64,000 bases of DNA, from assembly GCA_003248805.1 (NCBI GenBank), contig QFQY01000011.1, positions 74,849 through 138,848 on the forward strand, read 5' to 3'. Source of the stretch: Chelatococcus sp. GTDB taxonomy: Bacteria > Pseudomonadota > Alphaproteobacteria > Rhizobiales > Beijerinckiaceae. This document shows positions 8,301 to 17,922 of this stretch, in pieces. Under the pieces are notes generated by a model that was not told the DNA's origin, did not search any database, and saw only the letters and a program-made list of their open reading frames with translations. The position numbers and the translations under genes are program-made. The first letter of the stretch is position 1, and each line of letters begins with the position of its first letter.

Positions 8301-8765
8301 TCAGTTCCCGCTGTCGGGCAGCCTCGGCAGCGGCATGAACTCCACGCCCTCGTCATGGAGCATGCGCGCGTCCTCCGGGCTCGCCTCGCCATAGATCGCG
8401 CGGGCGTCCGTCTCGCCGTTGTGGATCTTCAGTGCCTCCTCGGCGAAGCGCGGGCCGACATGCTCGGCATTCTCGGCGACGTGGCGGTGCAGCTCGGCCA
8501 GCATCTGGCGAAGGGCCGCTTCCTTCTCGCCGAGCAATGCGGCGGGAGCAGTGGCGGCCGCTACCGGCCTGGTCTCGCCACGGCCGGAGCGTTCCCGGTC
8601 CGTGCGGGCGACGTTCGGCGCCATGACGGCGCGCTCGACCTGCGTGCTGCCGCAATGCGGGCAGCTCACGAGGCCGCGCTTCGCCTGTTTCTCGAAGCCG
8701 GCGGAGTCCGGGAACCAGCTCTCGAACTCGTGGGCCTTCTCGCAAATGAGCGTGTAGAGGATCAT
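8301..8765 (-). CDS. DUF1178 family protein
   Basis: Conserved 154-residue alphaproteobacterial protein of unknown function. It begins MILYTLICEKAHEFESWF and has a zinc-ribbon-like CPHCG pair near residue 35, followed by a variable linker and a conserved C-terminal half (EEALKIHNGETDARAIYGEAS). Start at 8765 matches the conserved family start. In many relatives DUF1178 follows grxC and a carbon-nitrogen hydrolase; here grxC lies directly upstream with only about 100 bases between and the hydrolase is missing. Confidence 0.85.
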   Translation of the reverse strand: MILYTLICEKAHEFESWFPDSAGFEKQAKRGLVSCPHCGSTQVERAVMAPNVARTDRERSGRGETRPVAAATAPAALLGEKEAALRQMLAELHRHVAENAEHVGPRFAEEALKIHNGETDARAIYGEASPEDARMLHDEGVEFMPLPRLPDSGN

Positions 8766-8868
8766 GTCTCGTCTGGACGCAAGGACGCTGCCATCAGTTC
8801 GGCAGGCAAACACAGTTCAGCAGGTAAGTGCTGACGAAGTCTTTGCAAGTCGCCCCTCTCCGACGCGC

Positions 8869-9126
8869 TCACGCCGCCAGCAGCGGGTCGAGCTCGCCGC
8901 GCGCATCGAGGGCGTGCAGATCGTCGCAGCCGCCGACATGGCGCTCGCCGATGAAGATCTGCGGCACGGAGGTCCGCCCGCCGGCGCGCGCCGACATCGT
9001 CTGGCGCAGCCCGGAGGCGGATTCGACGTCGATTTCCTCGAAGGCCACGCCCTTCTTCGTCAGGAGGGCCTTGGCGGCGTTGCAATAGGGGCACCAGGAG
9101 GTGGTGTAGATCGTGACGGGCGGCAT
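8869..9126 (-). CDS. grxC: Glutaredoxin 3
   Basis: An 85-residue dithiol glutaredoxin, a glutathione-dependent cytoplasmic disulfide reductase. The active site is CPYC (Cys12, Cys15), followed by the cis-proline segment TSVPQIFIG and the GGCDDL glutathione-binding motif. Start at 9126 (MPPVTIYTTSW) gives the normal family length. Downstream of comF with a 48-base gap, same strand, probably one transcript. Confidence 0.95.
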   Translation of the reverse strand: MPPVTIYTTSWCPYCNAAKALLTKKGVAFEEIDVESASGLRQTMSARAGGRTSVPQIFIGERHVGGCDDLHALDARGELDPLLAA

Positions 9127-9174
9127 GGATCGTATCCGGCTGAGATGACGCACTGCACCCAATGTAGTGTGCCG

Positions 9175-10038
9175 TCAGCTTTCCGTCACGACCCGGGCGA
9201 AGGTCAGCACGTCGACCTGGCGGGCGCCTGCGCGCAACAGCGTCCGCGAGGCGGCATTGGCGGTGGAGCCGGTGGTCAGGACGTCGTCGACGAGAAGAAT
9301 GCGCCGGCCTTCCAGGACCGGCTTCTTCCCGGCCGGGACCCTGAAGGCGCCCTGCAGGTTCTCGGCGCGCTGGGCGCGGGTCAGCCCCACCTGTTGCCGG
9401 GTGCGCTTGGCGCGCAACAGCAGAAGCGGCTCGTGCCGGGCATGGGCGATGTCGGCGACGACCTGCGCCAGCGCCGCCGCCTGGTTGAAGCGCCTGCTCC
9501 AGAGCCGTGTCCGGTGCAGCGGGACCGGCACGACGAGATCGGCGTCGGACAGAAGCTCGCGGCCGGCCTGGGCCATCATGCGGCCGAGCGCGAGGGCGAG
9601 CTCGGGCCGGTCGCCGTATTTCAGCCGATGCACCAGTTCGCGGGCCGTGCCGTCGAACCGGCAGACGGCGCGGGCGCGGGCGAAGACCGGCGGATCGGCG
9701 ATGGCCGCGGGCGAGAGCAGGCCGGCGCCGAGATCGACCGCGAAAGGCGTGCCGAGCCGCTCGCAATAGGGGCGCTCGATGAAACCCATGGCGCTCCAGC
9801 AGGACGCGCAGAGCGATTGCGCATCGCCCGTGGCGGCCCGGCAGGCGATGCAGGAGGGCGGATAGACGATGCCCAGCACGGCGTTCGCACCGGCACGCAG
9901 GGCGGCCATGCCGGCGCGAAGGGGCGCGGTCGAAATCCTCCCTGCGGCGCGGCGCGACGGGAAATCCATCCCCGGCGCGGCGCCTTCGGGAGATTTTCTG
10001 TCCAGTCCGTGCGGCCGGGCCCCGGGAGCCTCTGTCAT
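9175..10038 (-). CDS. comF: ComF family protein (phosphoribosyltransferase domain)
   Basis: About 287 residues. The N-terminal double zinc ribbon (CIAC, then CASCW) is followed by a type I phosphoribosyltransferase domain whose PRPP-binding motif is ILLVDDVLTTGST. ComF proteins are linked to DNA uptake or nucleotide metabolism, but their reaction is not settled. ATG at 10038 is preferred; a GTG 15 bases upstream is possible. First gene of a comF-grxC-DUF1178 group, divergent from the ene-reductase at 10135. Confidence 0.9.
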   Translation of the reverse strand: MTEAPGARPHGLDRKSPEGAAPGMDFPSRRAAGRISTAPLRAGMAALRAGANAVLGIVYPPSCIACRAATGDAQSLCASCWSAMGFIERPYCERLGTPFAVDLGAGLLSPAAIADPPVFARARAVCRFDGTARELVHRLKYGDRPELALALGRMMAQAGRELLSDADLVVPVPLHRTRLWSRRFNQAAALAQVVADIAHARHEPLLLLRAKRTRQQVGLTRAQRAENLQGAFRVPAGKKPVLEGRRILLVDDVLTTGSTANAASRTLLRAGARQVDVLTFARVVTES

Positions 10039-10134
10039 ATCGCGCTGCAACACATATGTGACGGCGAGGGACGCAGGCTCGAGAGACCGGCGCCGCCTCC
10101 ATCATTTCGCCTCTTCCCGCGAAGGACAATCCCG

Positions 10135-11250
10135 ATGAGTTCGCCCAACGGTTCCAGTTCGCCCAACGGTTCCCTGCCCAAGCTGTTCACGCCGCTTCGT
10201 GTCGGCGATATCGACATTGCCAACCGCGTCGTCATGGCGCCGCTCACCCGCAATCGCGCCACGCACGGCACCGATGCGCCCAACGAGCTCCATATCGAAT
10301 ACTACCGTCAGCGCGCCGGCGCCGGGCTCATCATCAGCGAAGGCACGCAGATCTCGCAGCAGGGCCAGGGCTATGTCTGGACGCCGGGCATCTACAGCCG
10401 GGAGCAGGTCGCCCGCTGGAAGCCCGTGACGGAGGCGGTCCATGCCGCGGGTGGCAAGATCGTCGCCCAGATATGGCATGTCGGCCGCGTCAGCCATGTC
10501 TCGCTGCAGCCGGGCCAGCAGGCGCCGGTGGCGCCCTCGGCGATCCGCGCCGAGACCAAGACCTATATCGAGAGCGGCTTCGCGGAGGTCTCGCAGCCGC
10601 GCGAGCTCAGGGCCGACGAGCTGTCCGGCATCGTCGCGGATTACGCGCAGGCGGCGCTGAATGCCCGCGAGGCCGGCTTCGACGGCGTCGAACTGCACGG
10701 CGCCAACGGCTACCTGATCGACCAGTTCCTGCGCGACGGCACCAACCGGCGGACGGACGCCTATGGCGGTTCGGTCGAGAACCGGGCGCGCTTCCCGCTC
10801 GAAGTGGTTGACGCTGTGGTCAAGGCGATCGGCAAGGGCCGGGTCGGCATCCGCATCTCGCCGGTAAGCCCCGCGAACGGTGTCAGCGAGAGCGATCCGC
10901 AGGCCGTGTTCGGGTCCTTCGCCGCCGAGCTCGGCAAGCGGGGGCTCGCCTTCCTCCATGTCATCGAGGGCGCCACGGGCGGCCCGCGCGACATCGCGCC
11001 TTTCGACTGGCAGGCGCTGCGCAAGGCCTTCGGCGGGGTCTACATCGCCAATAACGGCTTCACGCGCGAGATGGCGCTGGAGGCGGTGGAGAGCGGCCGG
11101 GCGGATGCGGTGGCCTTCGGCAAGGCCTTCATCGCCAATCCGGACCTCGTCGAGCGCCTGAAGCGCGACGCCGCGTGGAACGCGCTGGACGCCGCGACGC
11201 TCTATGGCGGCGGCGCCAAGGGCTATACGGACTATCCGACGCTGGCCTGA
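10135..11250 (+). CDS. Old Yellow Enzyme family ene-reductase (alkene reductase)
   Basis: FMN-dependent NAD(P)H oxidoreductase of 371 residues, NemA-like. The TIM barrel carries the family marks: VVMAPLTRNRA at the first strand, a HVGRVSH segment, the substrate-binding HGANGYLIDQFLRDG, then YGGSVENR and a final ANNGF phosphate-binding part. Such enzymes reduce activated C=C bonds and nitro compounds. The N-terminus has an odd direct duplication: the 18-bp unit coding SSPNGS occurs twice in a row just after the ATG. Single gene; a repeat-filled gap follows. Confidence 0.92.
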   Translation: MSSPNGSSSPNGSLPKLFTPLRVGDIDIANRVVMAPLTRNRATHGTDAPNELHIEYYRQRAGAGLIISEGTQISQQGQGYVWTPGIYSREQVARWKPVTEAVHAAGGKIVAQIWHVGRVSHVSLQPGQQAPVAPSAIRAETKTYIESGFAEVSQPRELRADELSGIVADYAQAALNAREAGFDGVELHGANGYLIDQFLRDGTNRRTDAYGGSVENRARFPLEVVDAVVKAIGKGRVGIRISPVSPANGVSESDPQAVFGSFAAELGKRGLAFLHVIEGATGGPRDIAPFDWQALRKAFGGVYIANNGFTREMALEAVESGRADAVAFGKAFIANPDLVERLKRDAAWNALDAATLYGGGAKGYTDYPTLA

Positions 11251-11332
11251 CGGGCCGATCGGCGAGGGCCGCCGGGCATCATGGTCGCGCTTGTGCCGCG
11301 GTCATCGGATCGGTCCGCGGCGACAGGGGCTT

Positions 11333-11484
11333 GCCTTCTCCCCCTGTGGGAGAAGGTGGCCCGAAGGGCCGGATGAGGGGTCTCGCAGGGCCCTGAATTG
11401 TGCGCCCAGCAGCCCGGGTGTTCTGCCGGCGATCTGCGTCGCGAGACCCCTCACCCTAGCCCTCTCCCGCAGGGGGAGAGGGGA
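11333..11484. repeat. Interspersed inverted repeat, family C, in the 340-base gap 11251-11590
   Basis: The gap between the ene-reductase and the ABC permease holds this element and nothing else I can identify. The two arms (about 11333-11389 and 11441-11484) share CTCTCCCCCTG-like and TGAGGGGTCTCGC-like blocks in inverted orientation, with internal hairpins such as GGCCC/GGGCC. It is a typical non-coding dispersed element of Rhizobiales. Only one copy is seen in this window. Confidence 0.7.
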
Positions 11485-11590
11485 TCGCTCGTGCCTGTCA
11501 TCGAGATGGCACTTCGAGACCCCGTCTTTGCCGATGGGGCCTGGCCCGGTGCAGACGTGGTCATGGGCGAGCATGACGGCGCGGCTGGGC

Positions 11591-12814
11591 TCAGCGGGAT
11601 GGGGCTCCAGGTGCCAGCGAATTCGGATTGAAGGCGCCGCCGAAGGGGGACGGGTTGTTGCTCGGGGCCGGCGGTGCCGCGGGCGCCAGCGTGTTCGGAT
11701 TGAAGGCCCCTCCGAAAGGCGAGGGGTTGTTGCCGGGGGCCTGCGGCGCGGCGGGCGCCGGCGCCTGCTGCTGAAGCCGGCGCATGCGCTCCTGCTGCTC
11801 GCGCAGCAGCCGCTCCTGGTTCTCCTGCTTCTCGCGCAGCACGTTCGCGCGGCAGGCCGAGGCGTCGTGGCGGCTGCCCTGCCAGGCCAGGAAGGCGGCG
11901 AAACCGGCCAGCAGCACGAAGACCGTCGCGGGATGGGCGATGAGGCGCGTCGCGCCGTTGCCGTAGAAGTCCGAGCCGCCCGTGCCGGCCCGGCGGAGGC
12001 GCTCGCCGCGACGGGCATGCGCCTCCTGCACCATGGCGCCGATCAGGGTGATCGCGATGATGATGACCGCGAGCGCCGAGAGCGAGGGGTCGGTCCCGAG
12101 TCGCACCTTGGAGGCGAGCGCAGTGGTGAAGGTGTTGCCGGAGAGGATCGTGAAGACGGTGGTGTTGTAGTTCTCGAAGGAGGCGAGGAAGCCGATGAAG
12201 GCGGCCGAGCCGATCGCGGGCTTGAGGAAGGGCAGCAGGATCTTGCGGAACGCCTGGCCGGGCGTCGCGCCGAGATCGAGCGCGGCTTCCGTCAGCAGCG
12301 GGTCGAAACGCTGCAGGCGCGAGATGAAGATCAGCATCGTATAGGAGGCGATGAAGCTGACCTGGCCGAGCAGGGTCAGGAAGATGCCGTTGAAGAAGGG
12401 CGAGTCGTAGCCGGCGCCGACACCGCGGGCGACCGCGCCCCAGAAGACGATGGTCGAGATGCCGATGACGACGCCGGGAATCAGGATCGGCGTGATCAGC
12501 GTGCCGTAGAGCACGGCGCGCGCCCTGGGGCCGAGATCGGAGAGCGCGAGCGCCCCGGCGAGGCCGAGCGGCACCGAGAGCGCGACCACGGCCAGCCCGA
12601 TCCAGAGGCTCGCCCAGAGGCCCGACATCAGGCGCTGGTTGGCGAAGAGCACGCCGAACCAGTCGGTGGTGAAGCATTCCCACGGCACCACGCGCGGGAA
12701 GGAGGAGGAGTTGAAGGCCGTGATCACCATGATGATGAGCGGCCCGAACAGGAACAGGAAGAACAGCAGGGCGTAGCCCAGCGAGAAGAGACCGCCTCCC
12801 ACCGCGCGATTCAT
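11591..12814 (-). CDS. ABC transporter permease, PotC-like, with an unusual C-terminal tail
   Basis: Inner-membrane permease of a spermidine/putrescine-type importer, 407 residues. The first 270 residues are a normal six-helix permease with the EAA loop (EAALDLGATPGQAFRKILLPFLKP). An atypical extension follows: an extra hydrophobic segment (IAHPATVFVLLAGFAAFLAW), a charged stretch rich in Glu, Arg and Gln likely to be coiled coil, and two 24-residue repeats containing NNPSPFGGAFNPN. Related permeases usually end after the sixth helix at about 270-300 residues. Start ATG at 12814 overlaps the stop of the upstream permease by four bases (ATGA). Last gene of the transport operon. Confidence 0.85.
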   Translation of the reverse strand: MNRAVGGGLFSLGYALLFFLFLFGPLIIMVITAFNSSSFPRVVPWECFTTDWFGVLFANQRLMSGLWASLWIGLAVVALSVPLGLAGALALSDLGPRARAVLYGTLITPILIPGVVIGISTIVFWGAVARGVGAGYDSPFFNGIFLTLLGQVSFIASYTMLIFISRLQRFDPLLTEAALDLGATPGQAFRKILLPFLKPAIGSAAFIGFLASFENYNTTVFTILSGNTFTTALASKVRLGTDPSLSALAVIIIAITLIGAMVQEAHARRGERLRRAGTGGSDFYGNGATRLIAHPATVFVLLAGFAAFLAWQGSRHDASACRANVLREKQENQERLLREQQERMRRLQQQAPAPAAPQAPGNNPSPFGGAFNPNTLAPAAPPAPSNNPSPFGGAFNPNSLAPGAPSR

Positions 12815-13730
12815 CGGCCGATCGCTCCGATCGAGACGCGGAAGAGCCGCATCGTCAGGAAGACGAAGAGCAGGCAGACGACGAGCAGGATGGTCGCGTA
12901 GGCCGCGCCGCGCGGCCAGTCTCCGGCATCGTTGAACCACTGGTAGATGAGCTGGGTGAACCAGAGATTGGACGGGCCGCCGAGGATCTGCGGGGCGGCG
13001 AGGGCGCCCGCCGTCAGCATGAAGACCATGGTGGCGCCGGACGCGATGCCGGGCTTGGCGACCGGCAGCACGACGCGCCAATGCACCCGCCACCAGCTCG
13101 CGCCCATGTCGCGGGCGGCCTCGATCTGGTTGCGGTCGAGCGTCTCGACGGCGCCGTAGATCGAGAACACCATCATCAGGATGTAGGTGTAGGCGAGCGC
13201 CGAATAGAGCGCGACATCGGCGCGGATGAAGTCGACGGGCGTGTCCCACAGCCCGAGCGCCTGGCCGATGCCATTGATGACTCCGGTGGCGCCGAAGAGC
13301 ACGCGAAAGGCGAAGGCGCGCAGGATGTCGTTGATCCAGAAGGGCACGATCAGCCCGACGACCATCAGCCGGGCGCCCATGCCGGTCGCCGTATGGGCGA
13401 GGATGAAGGCGATCGGATAGCAGATCGCGATGTTGATCAGCGTGACGAAGGCGGCGGCGACGAAGGTCTTCACCAGCACGCCCATGTCGAGCGTGTTCAG
13501 CCCCGAGCCGTTGCCGAAGACGAAGTAGCGGTAGTTGTCGAGCGTGTAGACGTCGCGCGGGCCGCCGATCTGGGCTGGCGGCAGGTTGTGTCGGAAGGAG
13601 AAGTCCAGCATCGCGATCTGCGGCAGGACGGTCAGGACGAGAATCCAGAACAGCACGGCCGCCGCCACGAAGATCGCGACGCCGAGGCCATGCCGCGCGC
13701 TCATCTGCGCGAAGATGCGACGCAACGCCG

Positions 13731-13734
<4 letters not shown>
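12811..13734 (-). CDS. ABC transporter permease, PotB-like
   Basis: First permease of the same importer, 307 residues with about six membrane helices and the EAA loop (IEAARDMGASWWRVHWRVVLPVAKPG). It forms the channel with the PotC-like protein. Its start overlaps the stop of the ATPase gene by four bases and its stop overlaps the next permease start by four, so the three are translationally coupled. Confidence 0.9.
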
Positions 13735-14831
<1,097 letters not shown>

Positions 14832-14908
14832 GCGTGTCCTGAGGCAGTGGTCGCGGTGCCGGATTGAAGGTGCAGTGGGCGCTGTCCGCCTGCGGGATGT
14901 CGATCCAC

Positions 14909-15032
14909 CTCAGCCCTCATCCTGAGGAGCGCTTCGCAGAGGCGCGTCTCGAAGGATGCTCCAGGATGCTCCCGGACCATCTGGAGCATCCTTCGAGACG
15001 CCGCTACGCGGCTCCTCAGGATGAGGGCTGAG
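14909..15032. repeat. Interspersed inverted repeat, family B, copy 1
   Basis: The outer ends are inverted copies: CTCAGCCCTCATCCTGAGGA at the left matches ATGAGGGCTGAG at the right, and inner blocks CGTCTCGAAGGATGCTCC and GGAGCATCCTTCGAGACG also pair, so the whole 124 bases can fold as one long hairpin. It lies inside the transport operon between the binding protein and ATPase genes. A second copy is at 21088-21209. Confidence 0.85.
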
Positions 15033-15069
15033 GGGCGGCCGGGCCATTGCGAGCCCGGCCGGCTATGCC

Positions 15070-16197
15070 TCAGGCGCTGAGGAACTTGTTGGTGAACTCG
15101 GAGCGGGCCTTGGCGTACCAGGGCGCTTCCGCCGGCCAGGGGTTCAGCTTGGCGAGCGAATCCCCCGGATAGGCGTCGGCGAAGTTCTTGGCGTAGACCT
15201 CGCCGCCGAACTTGTCGGCGCCGATGACCGGCGAGTTGTAGCCATGGGTCTTGATGGCTTCGCCCGCGAGTTGCGCGTCGTAGCAGGCCGCGATGAAGGC
15301 GTAGATCTGGTCGATGTTCTTGGCTCCGACCGGCAAGGCGAGGCCGTCGACCCAGGCCATGGCCCCTTCGACCGGCGCGCGATACATCACCGGCTCGCCG
15401 GCGGTCTTGAGCGCGATCGGCGGGCCGTCCCAGGTCTGGCCGACGATGACGCCCTCGTTGAGCAGGCCGTTCTTCTGCGCGTCGGCATCGTTCCAGACGA
15501 GCTTGATGTTCTTCTTCTTCTTGATCGCGGTCTCGGTCAGCTTGGTCCAGACCTCGGTCATCTTCTCGGGCGTCTTGTAGGCGGCGAAGACCGAGCCGGG
15601 GGCGAGCTCGCCGCGCCGCTCCATGCCGAGGCCCAGCCCCAGGATCATGGAATGGCCGCGGCCCATGGTCTTGCCGGCATTGGCGTCGTCCCAGACGTCG
15701 TAATAGCTCGGGGCGGTGCCGGCCGGGGTGAACTTGTCGGTGCGCCAGGCGACGCCCTCGGTGCCCCAGATGTGCGGCAGCCAGTGCACGCCCTTGCCGC
15801 CGAAGTTCCAGTGCGTCTCGCCCAGCGCCATCGCCGGGTTCACCTTGTCGATCGGCACCTTCTTCATGTCGAAGGGCTGGAGCAGGCCGAGCTCGGCCCA
15901 GAGCGGGCTGCGGTTGACGGTCGGCGTGACGATGTCGAAGCCCTGGCCGTTGGTGGCCTTCATCTTGTTCAGGATGTCGTCGTTCGAGCCGATGCCGGTG
16001 AAGTTGACCTTGATGCCGGTCTTGGCCGTGAACGCCTTGACGAAGCTCTCCGGCAGATAGTCCGACCACATCATGATGTTGATCTCGCCCGAGGAGGCGA
16101 GGGCGCCGCGGCTGACGAGAGCCGGCATGGCGACGCCGGCCGCCGCGAGCTTCAGCGCATGGCGGCGCGAGAACATGGTTCCTGCGGACTTGGACAT
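15070..16197 (-). CDS. Extracellular solute-binding protein, PotD-like, Tat-exported
   Basis: Periplasmic substrate-binding component of 375 residues. The N-terminus has a twin-arginine signal (FSRRHALKLAAAG) with a hydrophobic stretch and a cleavage region near GALA, so it is probably exported folded. The mature part begins INIMMWSDYLPESFVKAF, typical of family 1 polyamine/2-aminoethylphosphonate-type binding proteins. Start at 16197 has GAGGGG just upstream. The substrate cannot be deduced from sequence. The adjacent phosphonate-esterase-like sulfatase and divergent eutBC hint at an amine or amine ester. Confidence 0.9.
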   Translation of the reverse strand: MSKSAGTMFSRRHALKLAAAGVAMPALVSRGALASSGEINIMMWSDYLPESFVKAFTAKTGIKVNFTGIGSNDDILNKMKATNGQGFDIVTPTVNRSPLWAELGLLQPFDMKKVPIDKVNPAMALGETHWNFGGKGVHWLPHIWGTEGVAWRTDKFTPAGTAPSYYDVWDDANAGKTMGRGHSMILGLGLGMERRGELAPGSVFAAYKTPEKMTEVWTKLTETAIKKKKNIKLVWNDADAQKNGLLNEGVIVGQTWDGPPIALKTAGEPVMYRAPVEGAMAWVDGLALPVGAKNIDQIYAFIAACYDAQLAGEAIKTHGYNSPVIGADKFGGEVYAKNFADAYPGDSLAKLNPWPAEAPWYAKARSEFTNKFLSA

Positions 16198-16381
16198 TCT
16201 GATCCCCTCTGCTGACTGTCTCGTTGCGCTTTCGCGGAGCCTTGCGCCGAAAGGCGGGCGCCATCCCGCTCCGCCGCCTCCCGGAGTGTCCCGGAGACAG
16301 CCAAGCAAGAACGGCGCCACGACGTTGCGGCAGGGCCCCACACGGGCAGGCCGCTGCGGCCGGGCGCGCGCGGCGCCCGTC

Positions 16382-17887
16382 TCAACCGTGCAGGACGATG
16401 GGCCCGTTTTCCGACAGATGCGTGAAGGCCAGGGTCTGGTCGAGATGGCGCGCGCGCAGCGCCAGCAGCGCTTCGGCGCAGCGCAGCCGGGTGGGGAGAT
16501 GGCCCGGGTCGGCGGCGAGATTTCTGCTCTCGCCCGGATCGGCCGCCATGTCGAAGAGCAGCGGCGGCAAGCCGGCAAAGTGCACGTATTTCCAGCGCTC
16601 CTCGCGCAGGACGCTCAGGTTGCAGGCCGGGGAGGGCATGCCGAAGCGGGTCTCGGCGCTGCGGCCGGGAATGTCCCGGAAGTCGAACTCCCAGAAGGCG
16701 GCCTCCCGCCAGCCGGTCGGAGCCGCGCCGTCGAGGAAGGGAAGCAGCGAGGCGCCGTCGAGATGGCCGGTGGCGGGCTCGCCGAGGCGCGCCGAAAGCG
16801 TCGGCAGGATGTCGGCCGCCGAGGTAAAGCGCTCGACGATGCCGCCGGGCTTGGTCTGCGCCGGATCGCGGATGACGAGCGGGATGTGGTAGCTCGCCTC
16901 GAAGAAGCCGCCCTTGCCGAGCAGCCAGTGGTCGCCGGCCATCTCGCCATGGTCGGAGCAGAAGACGAGGATGGTGTCGGCCCATGCGCCGCCCGCCTTC
17001 AGGGCGGCGATGAGCCGGCCGATCTGCGCGTCGACCTCGGCGATCATGCCGAAATAGGTGGCGCGGAGTTGCGCGAAAGCCTCCGCGCTCCAGTCGAGGA
17101 CGCGGCCCTCCGCACCGTGCACGAAGTGGCTCTTGCGCTGGTCTTCCATCTGGAAGCCGACGAAGGGGTGAAGCGCCTGCTCGGCCTCGCGATCCTCCGC
17201 ACGCTGGAAGGCCGGGCCGTCCGCCGGCGCGAACAGCGTGTTGTAGGGCTCCGGCACGCAGAAGGGCGGGTGCGGGCGCATGAAGGAGAGGTGGGCGAAC
17301 CAGGGCCGGTCCTGCTCGCCCTGCCAGCGCAGGAAGGCGTCGGTCAGATAGGCGGTCTGCGTCTCGTCGCGGCCATAGGCCGGCGGCCCGTCGCCGATCT
17401 CGCCGGCCTGGCGCTGGCGGTGGACGTCGCGGTCGGGCGCGTCGCGCCCGCGCTCGCGCAGCCAGGAGAGCCAGGGCCTTTCGTGCTCGGGCAGGAGTTC
17501 GCGGACGGAAAAGCCCGGGAGCACGCCTTCATAGCTGGTCAGGTGCGGATCGCCGGGGGCGAGGGCGCGCGGGTCCGGCGCCGTGTCGGTATAGCCGAAC
17601 AAAGTCGGGTCGTAGCCGGCGCGCCTTGCCAGCCGGGCGAGGTTGTCGAAGCGGTCGTCGAGCGGCGAACCGTTGCGGCAGACGCGATGGTTCATCTGGT
17701 AGAGGCCGGTATAGAGCGAGGCCCTGGCCGGCGAGCAGGGCGCCGCGCCGGCATAGTGGCGGGCGAAGAGCGTGCCCTCCGCCGCCAGCGCGTCGATGTT
17801 GGGCGTGCGCACGCAAGGATGGCCGAGCGCGGACAGGCAGTCGCCGCGCCACTGGTCGGCCGTGACGAGCAGGATGTTGGGTTTCAT
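16382..17887 (-). CDS. Sulfatase-superfamily hydrolase, phosphonate monoester hydrolase-like
   Basis: A 501-residue enzyme of the arylsulfatase/phosphonate monoester hydrolase group. The nucleophile is Cys51 in the CxPxR motif (CSPARASLYTG), expected to be oxidised to formylglycine by a maturase. Metal ligands include the N-terminal DQW and the C-terminal SDHGEMAGDH. Layout and local sequence (LYQMNHRVCRNG, PHPPF, WEFDFRD, KYVHFAGLPPLLFD) resemble the rhizobial phosphonate monoester hydrolase, which also cleaves phosphodiesters and sulfate esters. No signal peptide with start 17887 (an ATG 39 bases upstream exists), so it should act in the cytoplasm after uptake. It lies between the binding protein and an SDR gene on the same strand. 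Confidence 0.88.
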   Translation of the reverse strand: MKPNILLVTADQWRGDCLSALGHPCVRTPNIDALAAEGTLFARHYAGAAPCSPARASLYTGLYQMNHRVCRNGSPLDDRFDNLARLARRAGYDPTLFGYTDTAPDPRALAPGDPHLTSYEGVLPGFSVRELLPEHERPWLSWLRERGRDAPDRDVHRQRQAGEIGDGPPAYGRDETQTAYLTDAFLRWQGEQDRPWFAHLSFMRPHPPFCVPEPYNTLFAPADGPAFQRAEDREAEQALHPFVGFQMEDQRKSHFVHGAEGRVLDWSAEAFAQLRATYFGMIAEVDAQIGRLIAALKAGGAWADTILVFCSDHGEMAGDHWLLGKGGFFEASYHIPLVIRDPAQTKPGGIVERFTSAADILPTLSARLGEPATGHLDGASLLPFLDGAAPTGWREAAFWEFDFRDIPGRSAETRFGMPSPACNLSVLREERWKYVHFAGLPPLLFDMAADPGESRNLAADPGHLPTRLRCAEALLALRARHLDQTLAFTHLSENGPIVLHG

Positions 17888-17922
17888 CTCGGCTGCCGTT
17901 TCCGCGTGTCGTCCTGCCGCCG

